This document shows, one piece after another, positions 36,330 to 44,735 of a stretch of 64,000 nt of DNA. The notes under the pieces are model-generated. The model did no database searches, had not been told where the DNA came from, and saw only the letters and a list, made by a program, of their open reading frames with translations. A program made the position numbers and the translations under genes. Position 1 is the first letter of the stretch. Every line of letters begins with the position of its first letter. Source of the DNA: Paractinoplanes brasiliensis (GTDB lineage: Bacteria > Actinomycetota > Actinomycetes > Mycobacteriales > Micromonosporaceae); NCBI RefSeq assembly GCF_004362215.1, contig NZ_SNWR01000001.1, forward strand, positions 248,001 to 312,000. The letters run 5' to 3'.

Positions 36330-37407
36330 GGTGCTTTTCCGTTTCGACGATGATTCCCTCGATCTCCACGAGCAGGTCCGCCCGGCAGATGTCGACGTTG
36401 AAGAACGCGATGTCGGCCTCGGGCGAGAACGCGTCCCGGCAGAGCCTGCGCACCCGTTCGAGGTCACCGGCGTGGCGGACGTAAACCTTGACGGTGCGCA
36501 GGTCGGCAGGCGAGTAACCGCCGGGCACACCGTGGGCGGCCAGGTTGTCCCGGCCGACGACCCGATCGATGTTCTCCAGCGTGCAGGCCACCTGCCGGTC
36601 GAGGTCGCCTTCGTGCACGGTGCGATGCCCGCGGATGCTCGCCGTCCCGGACACGTACAGGTGACCGGGAGCGCCGTCCGGCCCGGCCAGGTAGGTTGCC
36701 CGCGCAAAGCTGGGCGACCGCGGGCCGTGCTCCGGCGGATAGTGGTACGCGGGCACCTGCCCCGGATTCTCCAAGTGCACCGGCCGTACGGACCGGGACG
36801 CGAGAAGGCAGAACGCGATCCCGCCACCGCGGGCGCCCACACCGGTAGCGGCGGGCATCACACCATCCGTGGCCCAGCGGTCCACCGCCTCCGCCCGGCC
36901 GATGCAGAAGTCCCGGTACACCTCGACGCCGTCGGCGTTGGAATCGTTGATGCCGGACACGAAGTTCCACATCCGGAACGCGTACGGGAATCCCAGGCTC
37001 TCCATCAGCCGGAACGCTTCACCGTAGGCCTGCCGGACGGCCTCGCTGTACCGCGGCGCCGGGGCGATCCGGCCGGCGCAGAACAGGTGCTCACCGTCGT
37101 GGCTGTACCGCAGACCGGCGTACCGTCCGGCGGTGACCGGCCCGGTCGTCTCCCACAACTCCGTGAAACCCGCCTGCCCGTCCGTGGCCATCGGCACGGT
37201 CAGCTGCGGCGCCAGCGAACCGGCGGGCTCCTCGGCCGCCTCCGCCGCAAAGTGGACGGCCGCCAGCGGGCGCCGGAAGCCGTCATCGACACCCACAGTG
37301 CCCAGGTCGACGAAGCGTGACCGCAACGACGGCACCGGGGCCGGCGGTGGAGTCGCGTCACCGTCCTGGTCGTACCGAGCCCGCGAACTACTGCCCGTGA
37401 TGCGCAA
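36322..37407 (-). CDS. chorismatase, 3-hydroxybenzoate synthase (Hyg5-type)
   Basis: A 361-residue chorismatase converting chorismate to a benzoate derivative plus pyruvate. Conserved segments are RMWNFVSGINDSNADGVEVYRDFCIGRA, PAATGVGARGGG and YHYPPEHGPRSPSFARATYL. Catalytic Glu348 lies in LLVEIEG. Gly254 (YVSGTAS) and Cys341 (DICRAD) have the same spacing as Gly240 and Cys327 of Hyg5, the pair reported to distinguish 3-hydroxybenzoate formation from the FkbO reaction (which has Ala there). This is recalled, not aligned. TTG 37407 with GAGAGGG six bases upstream is chosen over GTG 37461, which lacks a ribosome site. It overlaps the PKS gene. Confidence 0.85.
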   Translation of the reverse strand: MRITGSSSRARYDQDGDATPPPAPVPSLRSRFVDLGTVGVDDGFRRPLAAVHFAAEAAEEPAGSLAPQLTVPMATDGQAGFTELWETTGPVTAGRYAGLRYSHDGEHLFCAGRIAPAPRYSEAVRQAYGEAFRLMESLGFPYAFRMWNFVSGINDSNADGVEVYRDFCIGRAEAVDRWATDGVMPAATGVGARGGGIAFCLLASRSVRPVHLENPGQVPAYHYPPEHGPRSPSFARATYLAGPDGAPGHLYVSGTASIRGHRTVHEGDLDRQVACTLENIDRVVGRDNLAAHGVPGGYSPADLRTVKVYVRHAGDLERVRRLCRDAFSPEADIAFFNVDICRADLLVEIEGIIVETEKHRD

Positions 37408-37474
37408 AGCTGACCCTCTCGCCTGCCGTCGAAGCGGATGCCAGCATCGAACCTCACCCACGCAAGCCCATGAT

Positions 37475-37490
37475 CATCGTCGCGACGATG
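37475..37490. promoter_or_regulatory. 16-bp perfect palindrome upstream of chorismatase-PKS
   Basis: CATCGTCGCGACGATG, 68 bp upstream of the TTG start, between the chorismatase and the methyltransferase remnant. Its symmetry and position fit a homodimeric repressor site. No cognate regulator gene is adjacent. Confidence 0.5.
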
Positions 37491-37585
37491 TATCAGCGCC
37501 CCCACGAAGGACGAAGCCGTCTCCCTTCCGCGCCAGGGCCCACGGCGCGGCAGGGCGACGGCCTTCAGGCCCGCACGAGTCGAGG

Positions 37586-37990
37586 TCAGACCGCGCGCAG
37601 CTCCATGGCGTGATAGCCGGCACGGACCGGATAGGTCGCGCCCCGTTGCCAGCCGGTCGCGGTGAAGAGGGCGTCGAACTCGTCGAGGTCCCGTTCCATG
37701 CCGCTGGTCACGGCCAGCATGAACAGGTCGGAGATGGCGGTGAAGTCCCGTTCGCCGAGTTCCCCGAGGAGCATCTCCACGACGACGGCGCGTCCGCCGG
37801 TCATCGTTGCCGCTCGGCAGTTGCGCAGGATGGTGCGGCAGCGGTCGTCGTCCCAGTCGTGCAGCACGGTCTTGAGCAAGTACAGATCCCCGGCCGGAAC
37901 GGCGGTGAAGAAGTCACCGGCCACCGCCGTGCAGCGGTCGGACAGGCCCTGCTTCGACGCGTTCTGACGCGCGATTTCGGCGTTGTTCAT
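37586..37990 (-). pseudogene. O-methyltransferase C-terminal remnant
   Basis: 134 codons matching the C-terminal third of class II SAM-dependent O-methyltransferases: GDFFTAVPAGDLYLLKTVLHDWDDDRC, RTILRNCRAATM and the LFMLAVTSG region. The dimerisation domain and the glycine-rich SAM loop (about 200 residues) are missing, and upstream sequence gives no homologous frame. The catalytic His-Asp pair (LHDWDD) is retained, but the fragment cannot be active alone. It may once have O-methylated the aryl polyketide. Confidence 0.75.
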
Positions 37991-38141
37991 CGCGCATGAG
38001 ACGGAAGGTGGCGCGCTCGTGACTGCCCTCGCGCCGGCTCACCTCCAAAGCGGTCTGTGCACCCTCCGTGTACCGAGATCGGCGGTCAGTGGCGCGACCC
38101 CCGGGCCCGCGGGCTCCGGCTGCGCGAGCCCTGCTGGACGC

Positions 38142-39860
38142 TCAGAAGCGGTCGAACTTTGCTTCCAGGTCGCCCGGCGGCACGCTCGCGCCGCTCAGTG
38201 CGGGTGCCGCGTTCTCGTGGTAACCGCTGCCGTCCCGGCCGGATCGGTAAGGAGTGCTGTTCCAGGCTGAGACGGCACGCGAGCCGGCGTGTTCGGGCGT
38301 GCGCGGGGTCGACGGCCGGCCGGGCGAACCGGTGTGGAAGAAGTCCATCAGAGCGGTGAGCTGCGCCGTCTGCGCCGACATCTGCTGGGCGGTGGCGGCG
38401 AGTTCCTCACTGGACGATGCGGTCTGTTCGGTGACCTTGCCGATCTGGGTCATCGCGATGTTGATCTGTCGTACGCCGGTGGACTGTTCCCCGCTCGCCG
38501 CGGCGATCTCCTGCACGAGGTCGGAGGTGCGGATGATGCTGGGGATGATCGTGGAGAGCAGGTCGCCGGCGCGTTCGGCGGTCTGCACGCTGCCGGCCGC
38601 CAACTCGCTGATCTCCTGGGCGGCGATCTGGCTGCGCTCGGCGAGTTTGCCGACCTCGCTGGCCACCACGGCGAAGCCTTTGCCGTGCTCTCCGGCACGG
38701 GCCGCCTCGATCGTGGCGTTGAGCGCCAGCATGTTGGTCTGGAAGGCGATGTCGTCGATGATGCCGATCTTGCTGGTGATCTCCTTCATGGCGGCCACGG
38801 TCCGCTGCACGGCGTCGCCACCCTCCTGAGCCTCAGCGGCGGTGGTGGTCGCGATGCCCTCCGTCGCGCTCGCGTTCTCGCTGTTCTGGCTGATACCCGC
38901 AGTCATCTGCTCGATGCTCGCCGTCGTCTCCTCCACACTGGCCGCTTGTTCGGTGGCGGCCTGGGACAGGCTCTGCGACGCGCCGCTGATCTGCAGCGAC
39001 GCACTGTTGAGCTGCGCCGCCGACTCCACGACGGTGCTGACCGTCTCGCCGAGGCGCCCGAGCGCGCTGTTGAGGGCAGTGCCCATCCGGCCGACCTCGT
39101 CGTGACCGGCCACAGCGACCCGCTGGTCCAGGCGGCCCTGCGCGAGGCCGGTGAGCACGGTGACCGTCTCGTTCAGCGGCCGTGCGACGGCGCGGGTGAT
39201 GAGCTGGACCACGGTGAAGGTGAGGATGAGCGCCCCCACGATCAGGATGATCAGCATCAGCCGCGCCGTGGAGTAGGCGTTCGCGGAGTCGTCCAGCGAC
39301 TTCTTCGCAGCGGCATCGTTCTGGGTGATCAGGTTGTTGACCGCTGTGCTGATGGAATCGGACACCGGGTTCACGTCCGTATTGACGACCTGGTTGAATT
39401 CCGGTAGCCGGTTTGCGACGGCGAGCGGCTTGAGCTTGTCGTTGACCAGCTTCTTGTACGTGGTCCAGGCGGTGAGGAAATCCTTCTCGTCGGAGTCGGT
39501 GGGCGTCGCGGTGGAGAAGCTGCCCCAGACCTGATCCAGTTTCGCGATCGACGCGTCCAGGTTCGTCACGGCGGCATCGGTTTCTGTCCCCGCACGCGCC
39601 ATGGCGACGCGGCGCAGCTGCAACCGGACCTCGTTGTAGTCGGTGGCCACCTCGCCGAGAATGCGTACGTCGTGCAGGTTGTTGCCGTAAAGGTTCGCCA
39701 ACCGGTCCTGGGTCTTGCCGAGCTGAACTATTCCTACCAGCCCGATGGCGATCAGCAGCACGCACACCACACCCGCGAGCCCGCGCAGTTTCCAGGCGAT
39801 GGGCATGTCCCGGAACCCGGCGCGACCACGGTTCTGACGTGTTTCCGGCGACTCTGCCAT
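38142..39860 (-). CDS. methyl-accepting chemotaxis protein
   Basis: A 572-residue transmembrane chemoreceptor. ATG 39860 follows a GGGGGA-like site. TM1 is about 27-50 (LAGVVCVLLIAIGLVGIV). A four-helix-bundle sensor with an extracytoplasmic domain of about 160 residues follows, then TM2 (LMLIILIVGALILTFTVV), HAMP and the signalling hairpin (AFQTNMLALNATIEAARAGEHGKGFAVVASEVGKLAERS). The C-terminal tail is long and Pro/Ser-rich with no CheR-binding pentapeptide. It is divergent from the cheW-led cluster and presumably signals through it. Confidence 0.92.
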   Translation of the reverse strand: MAESPETRQNRGRAGFRDMPIAWKLRGLAGVVCVLLIAIGLVGIVQLGKTQDRLANLYGNNLHDVRILGEVATDYNEVRLQLRRVAMARAGTETDAAVTNLDASIAKLDQVWGSFSTATPTDSDEKDFLTAWTTYKKLVNDKLKPLAVANRLPEFNQVVNTDVNPVSDSISTAVNNLITQNDAAAKKSLDDSANAYSTARLMLIILIVGALILTFTVVQLITRAVARPLNETVTVLTGLAQGRLDQRVAVAGHDEVGRMGTALNSALGRLGETVSTVVESAAQLNSASLQISGASQSLSQAATEQAASVEETTASIEQMTAGISQNSENASATEGIATTTAAEAQEGGDAVQRTVAAMKEITSKIGIIDDIAFQTNMLALNATIEAARAGEHGKGFAVVASEVGKLAERSQIAAQEISELAAGSVQTAERAGDLLSTIIPSIIRTSDLVQEIAAASGEQSTGVRQINIAMTQIGKVTEQTASSSEELAATAQQMSAQTAQLTALMDFFHTGSPGRPSTPRTPEHAGSRAVSAWNSTPYRSGRDGSGYHENAAPALSGASVPPGDLEAKFDRF

Positions 39861-40110
39861 GGAACGAAATCCCCCATCTGGCACTTCTGCTGCCATCAGA
39901 CCCAGCCGGGCCCCGGCCACGACCAAATCAGCCTATCGACGTGCGGTCCCGCGAAATGCCGGAATGGAAGCAATGTTGGAGACCTTCGCGGGTTCCGGGC
40001 CCGGCGGAAACAGACAACCGGCCGTATTCAGGGCCGAGTCCCGGATTCGCCGCAGCCCCTTCAACAATCTGATCGAATGAGAGGAGGTGCGGGGTAAAGG
40101 GGGGCCAACT

Positions 40111-40698
40111 GTGAACACGGTTACCGAGGCCGGGCGGTACCTGACGTTCACGCTCAACGGCGAGGCATACGCGCTCGACATCTTCCATGTCACGGAGATT
40201 CTCGAGTACCGATCGCTGACCGTGGTGCCGATGATGCCGGACTTCATCCGGGGCGTGATCAACTTGCGCGGCCGGGCGGTGCCGGTCATTGATCTCGCGA
40301 TGCGTTTCGCCCGGGGCAGCACCACCATCGGGCGTCGCACCAGCATCATCATCGTGCACATCCAGGACCCGTCGCTCGCCGAGATCGCCGAGGTGGACTC
40401 CGACGACAAGGGCATCGCTGACGGTCAGGACATCGGCGTCCTGGTGGACTCCGTGACCAAGGTCGTCACGCTGTCGTCCGATGACATCGAGCCGGCTCCC
40501 GCGTTCGGCGCCGGGATCCGCGCGGACTACATCAGCGGCATGGCCCGCCGCGACGACGACTTCCTCATTCTGCTGGACATCAGCCATGTGCTGTCGATCA
40601 GCGACATGGTCCGGCTCAGTGATCTCGCCCAGCAACCGCCGATCGATCGTTCGCCGGTTGAGGACGGTGGCATACCGGCCGGGCCGGGCGAGCCGTGA
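40111..40698 (+). CDS. cheW: CheW coupling protein
   Basis: A 195-residue CheW linking chemoreceptors to CheA. GTG 40111 (AGGGGGG upstream) is preferred to upstream GTG 40087, which overlaps its own ribosome site. Signature segments are YLTFTLNGEAYALDIFHVTEIL, IRGVINLRGRAVPVIDLA and IGVLVDSVTKVVTL, with a longer acidic loop in the middle (DPSLAEIAEVDSDDKGIADGQD). It is the first gene of the cluster; its stop overlaps the cheR start as GTGA. Confidence 0.92.
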   Translation: MNTVTEAGRYLTFTLNGEAYALDIFHVTEILEYRSLTVVPMMPDFIRGVINLRGRAVPVIDLAMRFARGSTTIGRRTSIIIVHIQDPSLAEIAEVDSDDKGIADGQDIGVLVDSVTKVVTLSSDDIEPAPAFGAGIRADYISGMARRDDDFLILLDISHVLSISDMVRLSDLAQQPPIDRSPVEDGGIPAGPGEP

Positions 40699-41531
40699 CA
40701 GCTCCGAACCATCACCCGAGGACGATCAGCCACGGTGATTTCCGGTACATCACCGGCGTACTGCACGAGCAGACCGGCATCTGGCTCGCGCCGGGCAAGG
40801 AGACCCTGGTCTCCGGACGGCTGGACAAACGGATCCGGGCGCTGGGCCTGAGCGACTACTCGGACTACGTACGCCTGCTGCGCGACCGCCGCGACGAGGC
40901 GGAACTGCACCATCTGATCAACCTGCTCACCACGAACGAGACCTTCTTCTTCCGCGAGGCGCAGCATTTCGACTACCTGCGCCGGGAGGTCCTTCCAGCA
41001 CGTCGGACCGGACGCCCGTTCCGTCTCTGGAGCGCGGCCAGTTCGACCGGCGAGGAGGCCTACACGGCGGCCATGGTGCTGGCTGACACGCTGCCCGCCG
41101 GCACGTGGGAGATCGTCGGTACGGACATCTCCACCCGGGTGGTGGAGCGCGCCCGGAAAGGGCTCTACCCGATCGAGGCGGCCGAACGCATCCCCCGGCC
41201 GATGCTGCGCCGCTTCTGTCTGAAGGGCCGCGAGGAGTACGAGGGGCTGATGACGGTCACCGCCGAGCTTCGCTCAGGGGTGCAGTTCCACCGCCGCAAC
41301 CTCATCGAGGACTTTCGCCAACTGGGCCGCTTCGACGTGATCATGCTTCGCAACGTGATGATCTACTTCAACCTGGAGACGAAGCGCTCGCTGATTCCGC
41401 GGCTGCAGGAGATGCTGGTGCCCGGCGGTCATCTGATCATCGGCAGTTCCGAGTCGCTCAACTCCATCCCGTCGCAGTTGCGCATGGTGGAACCGTCGAT
41501 CTACCGGTGGGAAGGCGACGCCCGTGCCTGA
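40695..41531 (+). CDS. cheR: CheR chemoreceptor methyltransferase
   Basis: A 278-residue SAM-dependent methyltransferase that methylates receptor glutamates. An N-terminal helical domain is followed by the SAM-binding motif SAASSTGEEAYT and VGTDIS, then FDVIMLRNVMIYF and GGHLIIGSSESL. The family also shows the RLDKRIRALGL receptor-contact helix. Start GTG 40695 overlaps the cheW stop. It opposes CheB in adaptation. Confidence 0.93.
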   Translation: MTAPNHHPRTISHGDFRYITGVLHEQTGIWLAPGKETLVSGRLDKRIRALGLSDYSDYVRLLRDRRDEAELHHLINLLTTNETFFFREAQHFDYLRREVLPARRTGRPFRLWSAASSTGEEAYTAAMVLADTLPAGTWEIVGTDISTRVVERARKGLYPIEAAERIPRPMLRRFCLKGREEYEGLMTVTAELRSGVQFHRRNLIEDFRQLGRFDVIMLRNVMIYFNLETKRSLIPRLQEMLVPGGHLIIGSSESLNSIPSQLRMVEPSIYRWEGDARA

Positions 41532-42015
41532 GGTCTTCCTGCATCCCGGCGACTACCACTTCGGGGGTGCCGGCACCCGGATTCACACAGTGCTGGGTTC
41601 GTGCGTCTCGATCACGGTCTGGCATCCCACATTGCGGCTCGGAGGCATGTGCCACTACATGCTGCCGGCTCGGCGCCGCACCGATCACGGTCCGCCGGAC
41701 CCCCGCTACGCGGACGGTGCGATCGGCATGTTCCTGCGCGACGTGCGACGCGCGAACACGACACCAGGACAGTACGAGGTGAAGATGTTCGGCGGGGGCA
41801 GGCAATTCCCGGAGTCCGGCATCCCGGCTCCGCTCGATGTCGCCAGGCACAACATCGACGCCGGGATCGCGCTGCTCGAACGGCATGATTTCGCTCTGAC
41901 CGTCAGCAATCTGGGGGGCACCGGAGCACGCCGGCTGATCTTCGACATCGGCACCGGAGACGTGTGGCTACGCACGCTGGACCGGTCCCGCGACCGCGAC
42001 GAGGCGACGGCGTGA
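41524..42015 (+). CDS. cheD: CheD chemoreceptor glutamine deamidase
   Basis: A 163-residue deamidase that matures receptor glutamines to glutamates. It has the catalytic Cys-His set: LGSCVSITVWH and GGMCHYMLP. Also present are YADGAIGMFLRDV, KMFGGG and NIDAG. It overlaps cheR by 8 bp and cheB by GTGA. In many bacteria CheD is also regulated by or binds CheC; no CheC is in the cluster. Confidence 0.92.
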   Translation: MPEVFLHPGDYHFGGAGTRIHTVLGSCVSITVWHPTLRLGGMCHYMLPARRRTDHGPPDPRYADGAIGMFLRDVRRANTTPGQYEVKMFGGGRQFPESGIPAPLDVARHNIDAGIALLERHDFALTVSNLGGTGARRLIFDIGTGDVWLRTLDRSRDRDEATA

Positions 42016-43070
42016 CGGGGCGCATCGGGGTGCTGATCGTGGACGACTCGGCAGTCGTCCGGCAGGTGCTGTCCACCCGCCTGCGAGAGAACCCCGGCAT
42101 CGACGTCGTCGGGGCCGTGCCCGACCCGATCTTCGCCATGGAACACATGAACAAGACCTGGCCGGACGTCGTGGTGCTGGACCTCGAGATGCCGCGAATG
42201 GACGGGCTCACGTTCCTGCGGAAAATCATGGAGGTCCGGCCGACGCCGGTGGTGATCTGCTCAACGCTGACCCGCCGGAGCGCCGACATCTCGATGGAGG
42301 CGCTCGCCGCCGGCGCCGTCTCGGTGATCGCCAAGCCGACGACCGGGCTGAAGAAGTTCATCGAGGACGAAAGCGGCGACATCGTGGCCGCTGTCCGGGC
42401 GGCCGCTGCCTCCGCACAGGCGAGAAGAACCCGGACGGCCCGGGCCGGTGGGCCGGCGCCCGCCGCTCCGCCCTCACCTCCCCGGAACCGGCTGACGGCC
42501 GCGAAGGAGGAACGCTTGATCGCGATCGGCACGTCCACCGGCGGCACGCAGGCGCTGGAGGTGGTGCTGCCCGCCCTCGCGCCCGGTGGGCCGGGCGTAG
42601 TCGTGGTGCAGCACATGCCGGAGAAGTTCACCGCGGCGTTCGCCGCCCGGCTCGACACCATGTGCAGGGTACGGGTCCAGGAGGCGCAGGACGGGGATCC
42701 GGTTCTGCCGGGCCACGTGCTGATCGCGCCGGGCGGCCGCCACCTCGAGGTCGTGAGGATGGATACCGGCTTCCGGGTCCGGGTCTTCGACGGGCCGCCG
42801 GTCAACCGGCACCGGCCATCGGTGGACGTGCTGTTCCGATCCGTCGCGAAGGCCGTCGGCCCCGGCGCGCTCGGCGTGATCATGACGGGCATGGGTGACG
42901 ACGGCGCGCGTGGACTGCTGGAGATGCGCCGGGCCGGCGCTTACACGGTGGCGCAGGACGAGGCGACTTGTGTGGTGCACGGGATGCCGCGGGAAGCGGT
43001 CGCGCTCGGGGCCGTTGATCGTGAGTCATCCCTTGCCCTGATCGCGGAGGTGATCCACCAGCATGGCTGA
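42012..43070 (+). CDS. cheB: CheB receptor methylesterase
   Basis: A 352-residue response-regulator methylesterase. GTG 42012 overlaps the cheD stop. The receiver domain (1-125) has IVDDSAVVRQ and phospho-acceptor Asp57 (VVLDLEMPRMDG). A Pro/Ala linker follows, then the esterase domain (about 170-350) with catalytic Ser (GTSTGG), His (VVQHMP) and Asp (GMGDDGARG). Phosphorylation by CheA should activate demethylation of receptors. Confidence 0.93.
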   Translation: MTGRIGVLIVDDSAVVRQVLSTRLRENPGIDVVGAVPDPIFAMEHMNKTWPDVVVLDLEMPRMDGLTFLRKIMEVRPTPVVICSTLTRRSADISMEALAAGAVSVIAKPTTGLKKFIEDESGDIVAAVRAAAASAQARRTRTARAGGPAPAAPPSPPRNRLTAAKEERLIAIGTSTGGTQALEVVLPALAPGGPGVVVVQHMPEKFTAAFAARLDTMCRVRVQEAQDGDPVLPGHVLIAPGGRHLEVVRMDTGFRVRVFDGPPVNRHRPSVDVLFRSVAKAVGPGALGVIMTGMGDDGARGLLEMRRAGAYTVAQDEATCVVHGMPREAVALGAVDRESSLALIAEVIHQHG

Positions 43071-44097
43071 AACGCTTGTCGCAGTGATCGCATTGGCTGC
43101 CGGTTTCGGAGCCGGTTATCTGGCACGGGCCCGCCGACGCGGCGGGCGTACCGACACGGTGCGTTTACCACCGGATCGTTACGCCGAAAGTGTCGCCGAG
43201 TTCGCCGGCGCGGTGGCGCCCGTGTGGTCCGGGCAGATCGACTCGTCCCGGACCCAGATGGAAACGGCCGTCGGACGGCTCACTGAGACCTTCGGTGGCA
43301 TCGTCGAGCATCTCGACTCTGTGCTGACGTCGTCGTCGGAGGCCTTGCACGATGGGCAGGGCGGCGCGTTCGACCGCAGCCGCCAGCGTCTCGATGACGT
43401 GGTGGACACGCTTGACCAGGCACTGACCGCCAAGCGTGAATCCCTGGCGGAACTTCACTCACTGCTCAGCCTCAACCAGGAACTCCGGCAGATGTCGCAC
43501 GAGGTCACCCGGATCGCCGCGCAGACGAACCTGCTGGCCCTCAACGCCGCCATCGAAGCCCAACGCGCGGGTGCGGTGGGCGCGTCGTTCGGCGTCGTGG
43601 CCCTGGAGGTCCGTCAGCTGGCCGACCGCTCGCAGAACACCAGCGCGCGCATGGTCGACAACGTCGACCGGGTCGCCGCGGCGATCACCTCGGTGCTGAC
43701 CGCCGCGGAGTCCAGTGCCGAACGCGAGGGCAACTCGGTGACCCACGCCAACGGAGAGGTGCAGGCCGTTCTCGACGACCTGATGGCCATGCTCTCCCGG
43801 ATGCGGGATTCCTCCCAGCAACTGGAACAGGCCGCGGTCGGCATCCGCGGGGAGATCGCTGATTCACTGGTCAGCCTGCAGTTCCAGGACCGGGTCAACC
43901 AGATGCTCGAACACCTGCGGGACAACATTCTCCGCTTTCCCGAGCTTGCTGCCGACGCAGCGACCGGCGGGGCGCCTCTGGACGCCCGCGTGCTCCTCGA
44001 CGATCTTGCGGCCAAATACACCATGGCCGAGGAACACAAGACGCACAGCTCCGGCACGTCCGCGAAAGTATCCGAATCCGAAATCACGTTCTTCTAG
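43063..44097 (+). CDS. MCP/CheZ-like hybrid chemotaxis protein
   Basis: A 344-residue protein with one N-terminal transmembrane helix (about 4-22) and no sensor domain. A long coiled coil holds an MCP signalling tip (AAQTNLLALNAAIEAQRAG at 152-170, FGVVALEVRQLADRS at 176-190). Residues 272-280, LQFQDRVNQ, match the catalytic segment of CheZ (E. coli FQDLTGQ), placing the Asp276 and Gln280 DxxxQ pair used to dephosphorylate CheY. A flexible tail ends SESEITFF, like a CheY-docking C-terminal peptide. It overlaps cheB by 8 bp and precedes cheY by 9 bp. A CheY phosphatase role is inferred. Confidence 0.8.
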   Translation: MAETLVAVIALAAGFGAGYLARARRRGGRTDTVRLPPDRYAESVAEFAGAVAPVWSGQIDSSRTQMETAVGRLTETFGGIVEHLDSVLTSSSEALHDGQGGAFDRSRQRLDDVVDTLDQALTAKRESLAELHSLLSLNQELRQMSHEVTRIAAQTNLLALNAAIEAQRAGAVGASFGVVALEVRQLADRSQNTSARMVDNVDRVAAAITSVLTAAESSAEREGNSVTHANGEVQAVLDDLMAMLSRMRDSSQQLEQAAVGIRGEIADSLVSLQFQDRVNQMLEHLRDNILRFPELAADAATGGAPLDARVLLDDLAAKYTMAEEHKTHSSGTSAKVSESEITFF

Positions 44098-44106
44098 GAG
44101 ACGGCC

Positions 44107-44475
44107 ATGGCCAAGACCATTCTCATCGTGGATGACTCCGCGTCGGTACGACAGGTCGTCAGCATCGCCCTGAAGGGTGCCGGCTACGAGGTGATCACGG
44201 GCACGGACGGCAAGGACGCACTGACCAAACTCAACGGGCAGCGCATCCACCTGATCATCTCGGACGTCAACATGCCGAACATGGACGGCATCACCTTCGT
44301 GGCCGAGGCGAAGAAGCTGCCCGCTTACAAGTTCACCCCGATCATCATGTTGACCACAGAATCCCAGGAGGACAAGAAGCGCCAGGCCCAAGCAGCAGGC
44401 GCCAAAGCGTGGGTGACCAAGCCGTTCCAGCCCGAGCAGATGCTCGGCGCGGTGGCAAAGCTGGTCCAACCGTGA
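44107..44475 (+). CDS. cheY: CheY response regulator
   Basis: A 122-residue single-domain receiver. ATG 44107 follows AGGAGA. Acidic pocket VDDSASVRQ, phospho-acceptor Asp in ISDVNMPNMDG, Thr in MLTTES and Lys in VTKPFQP are all present. It is expected to carry the signal from CheA to the flagellar motor. Its stop overlaps the STAS gene as GTGA. Confidence 0.93.
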   Translation: MAKTILIVDDSASVRQVVSIALKGAGYEVITGTDGKDALTKLNGQRIHLIISDVNMPNMDGITFVAEAKKLPAYKFTPIIMLTTESQEDKKRQAQAAGAKAWVTKPFQPEQMLGAVAKLVQP

Positions 44476-44735
44476 CAGCACCACGCCGGTTCGTCGTCGA
44501 CGAGGAACTGACCATCGTGACCGCGGCCGACCACCGGCAGCGTCTGCTGGCCGCCCTGGGCGACCCCAACGGTCTGAGCATCGACCTGTCCGGGGTGGCG
44601 GACATCGACACCGCCGGTCTGCAGCTGCTGGTGATGGCACGCGCCGAAGGCGAGCGCCTGGGCATACCGGTCGAGTTCGCCGAGCCCAGCGCCGCTGTCA
44701 CCGAGGCCCTGTCGTTGACCCGGCTGGAGCTGTGA
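44472..44735 (+). CDS. STAS-domain protein in chemotaxis cluster
   Basis: An 87-residue STAS (anti-anti-sigma-like) protein. Core: LSIDLSGVADIDTAGLQLLVMARAEGERLG. The Ser phosphorylated in SpoIIAA-type proteins (D-S/T-x-G) is here Thr (DIDTAG), so phosphorylation is possible. It is coupled to cheY (GTGA) and cheA (TGATG). STAS proteins occur in several bacterial che operons. Their role is unclear, perhaps CheA localisation or an alternative output. Confidence 0.85.
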   Translation: MTAPRRFVVDEELTIVTAADHRQRLLAALGDPNGLSIDLSGVADIDTAGLQLLVMARAEGERLGIPVEFAEPSAAVTEALSLTRLEL

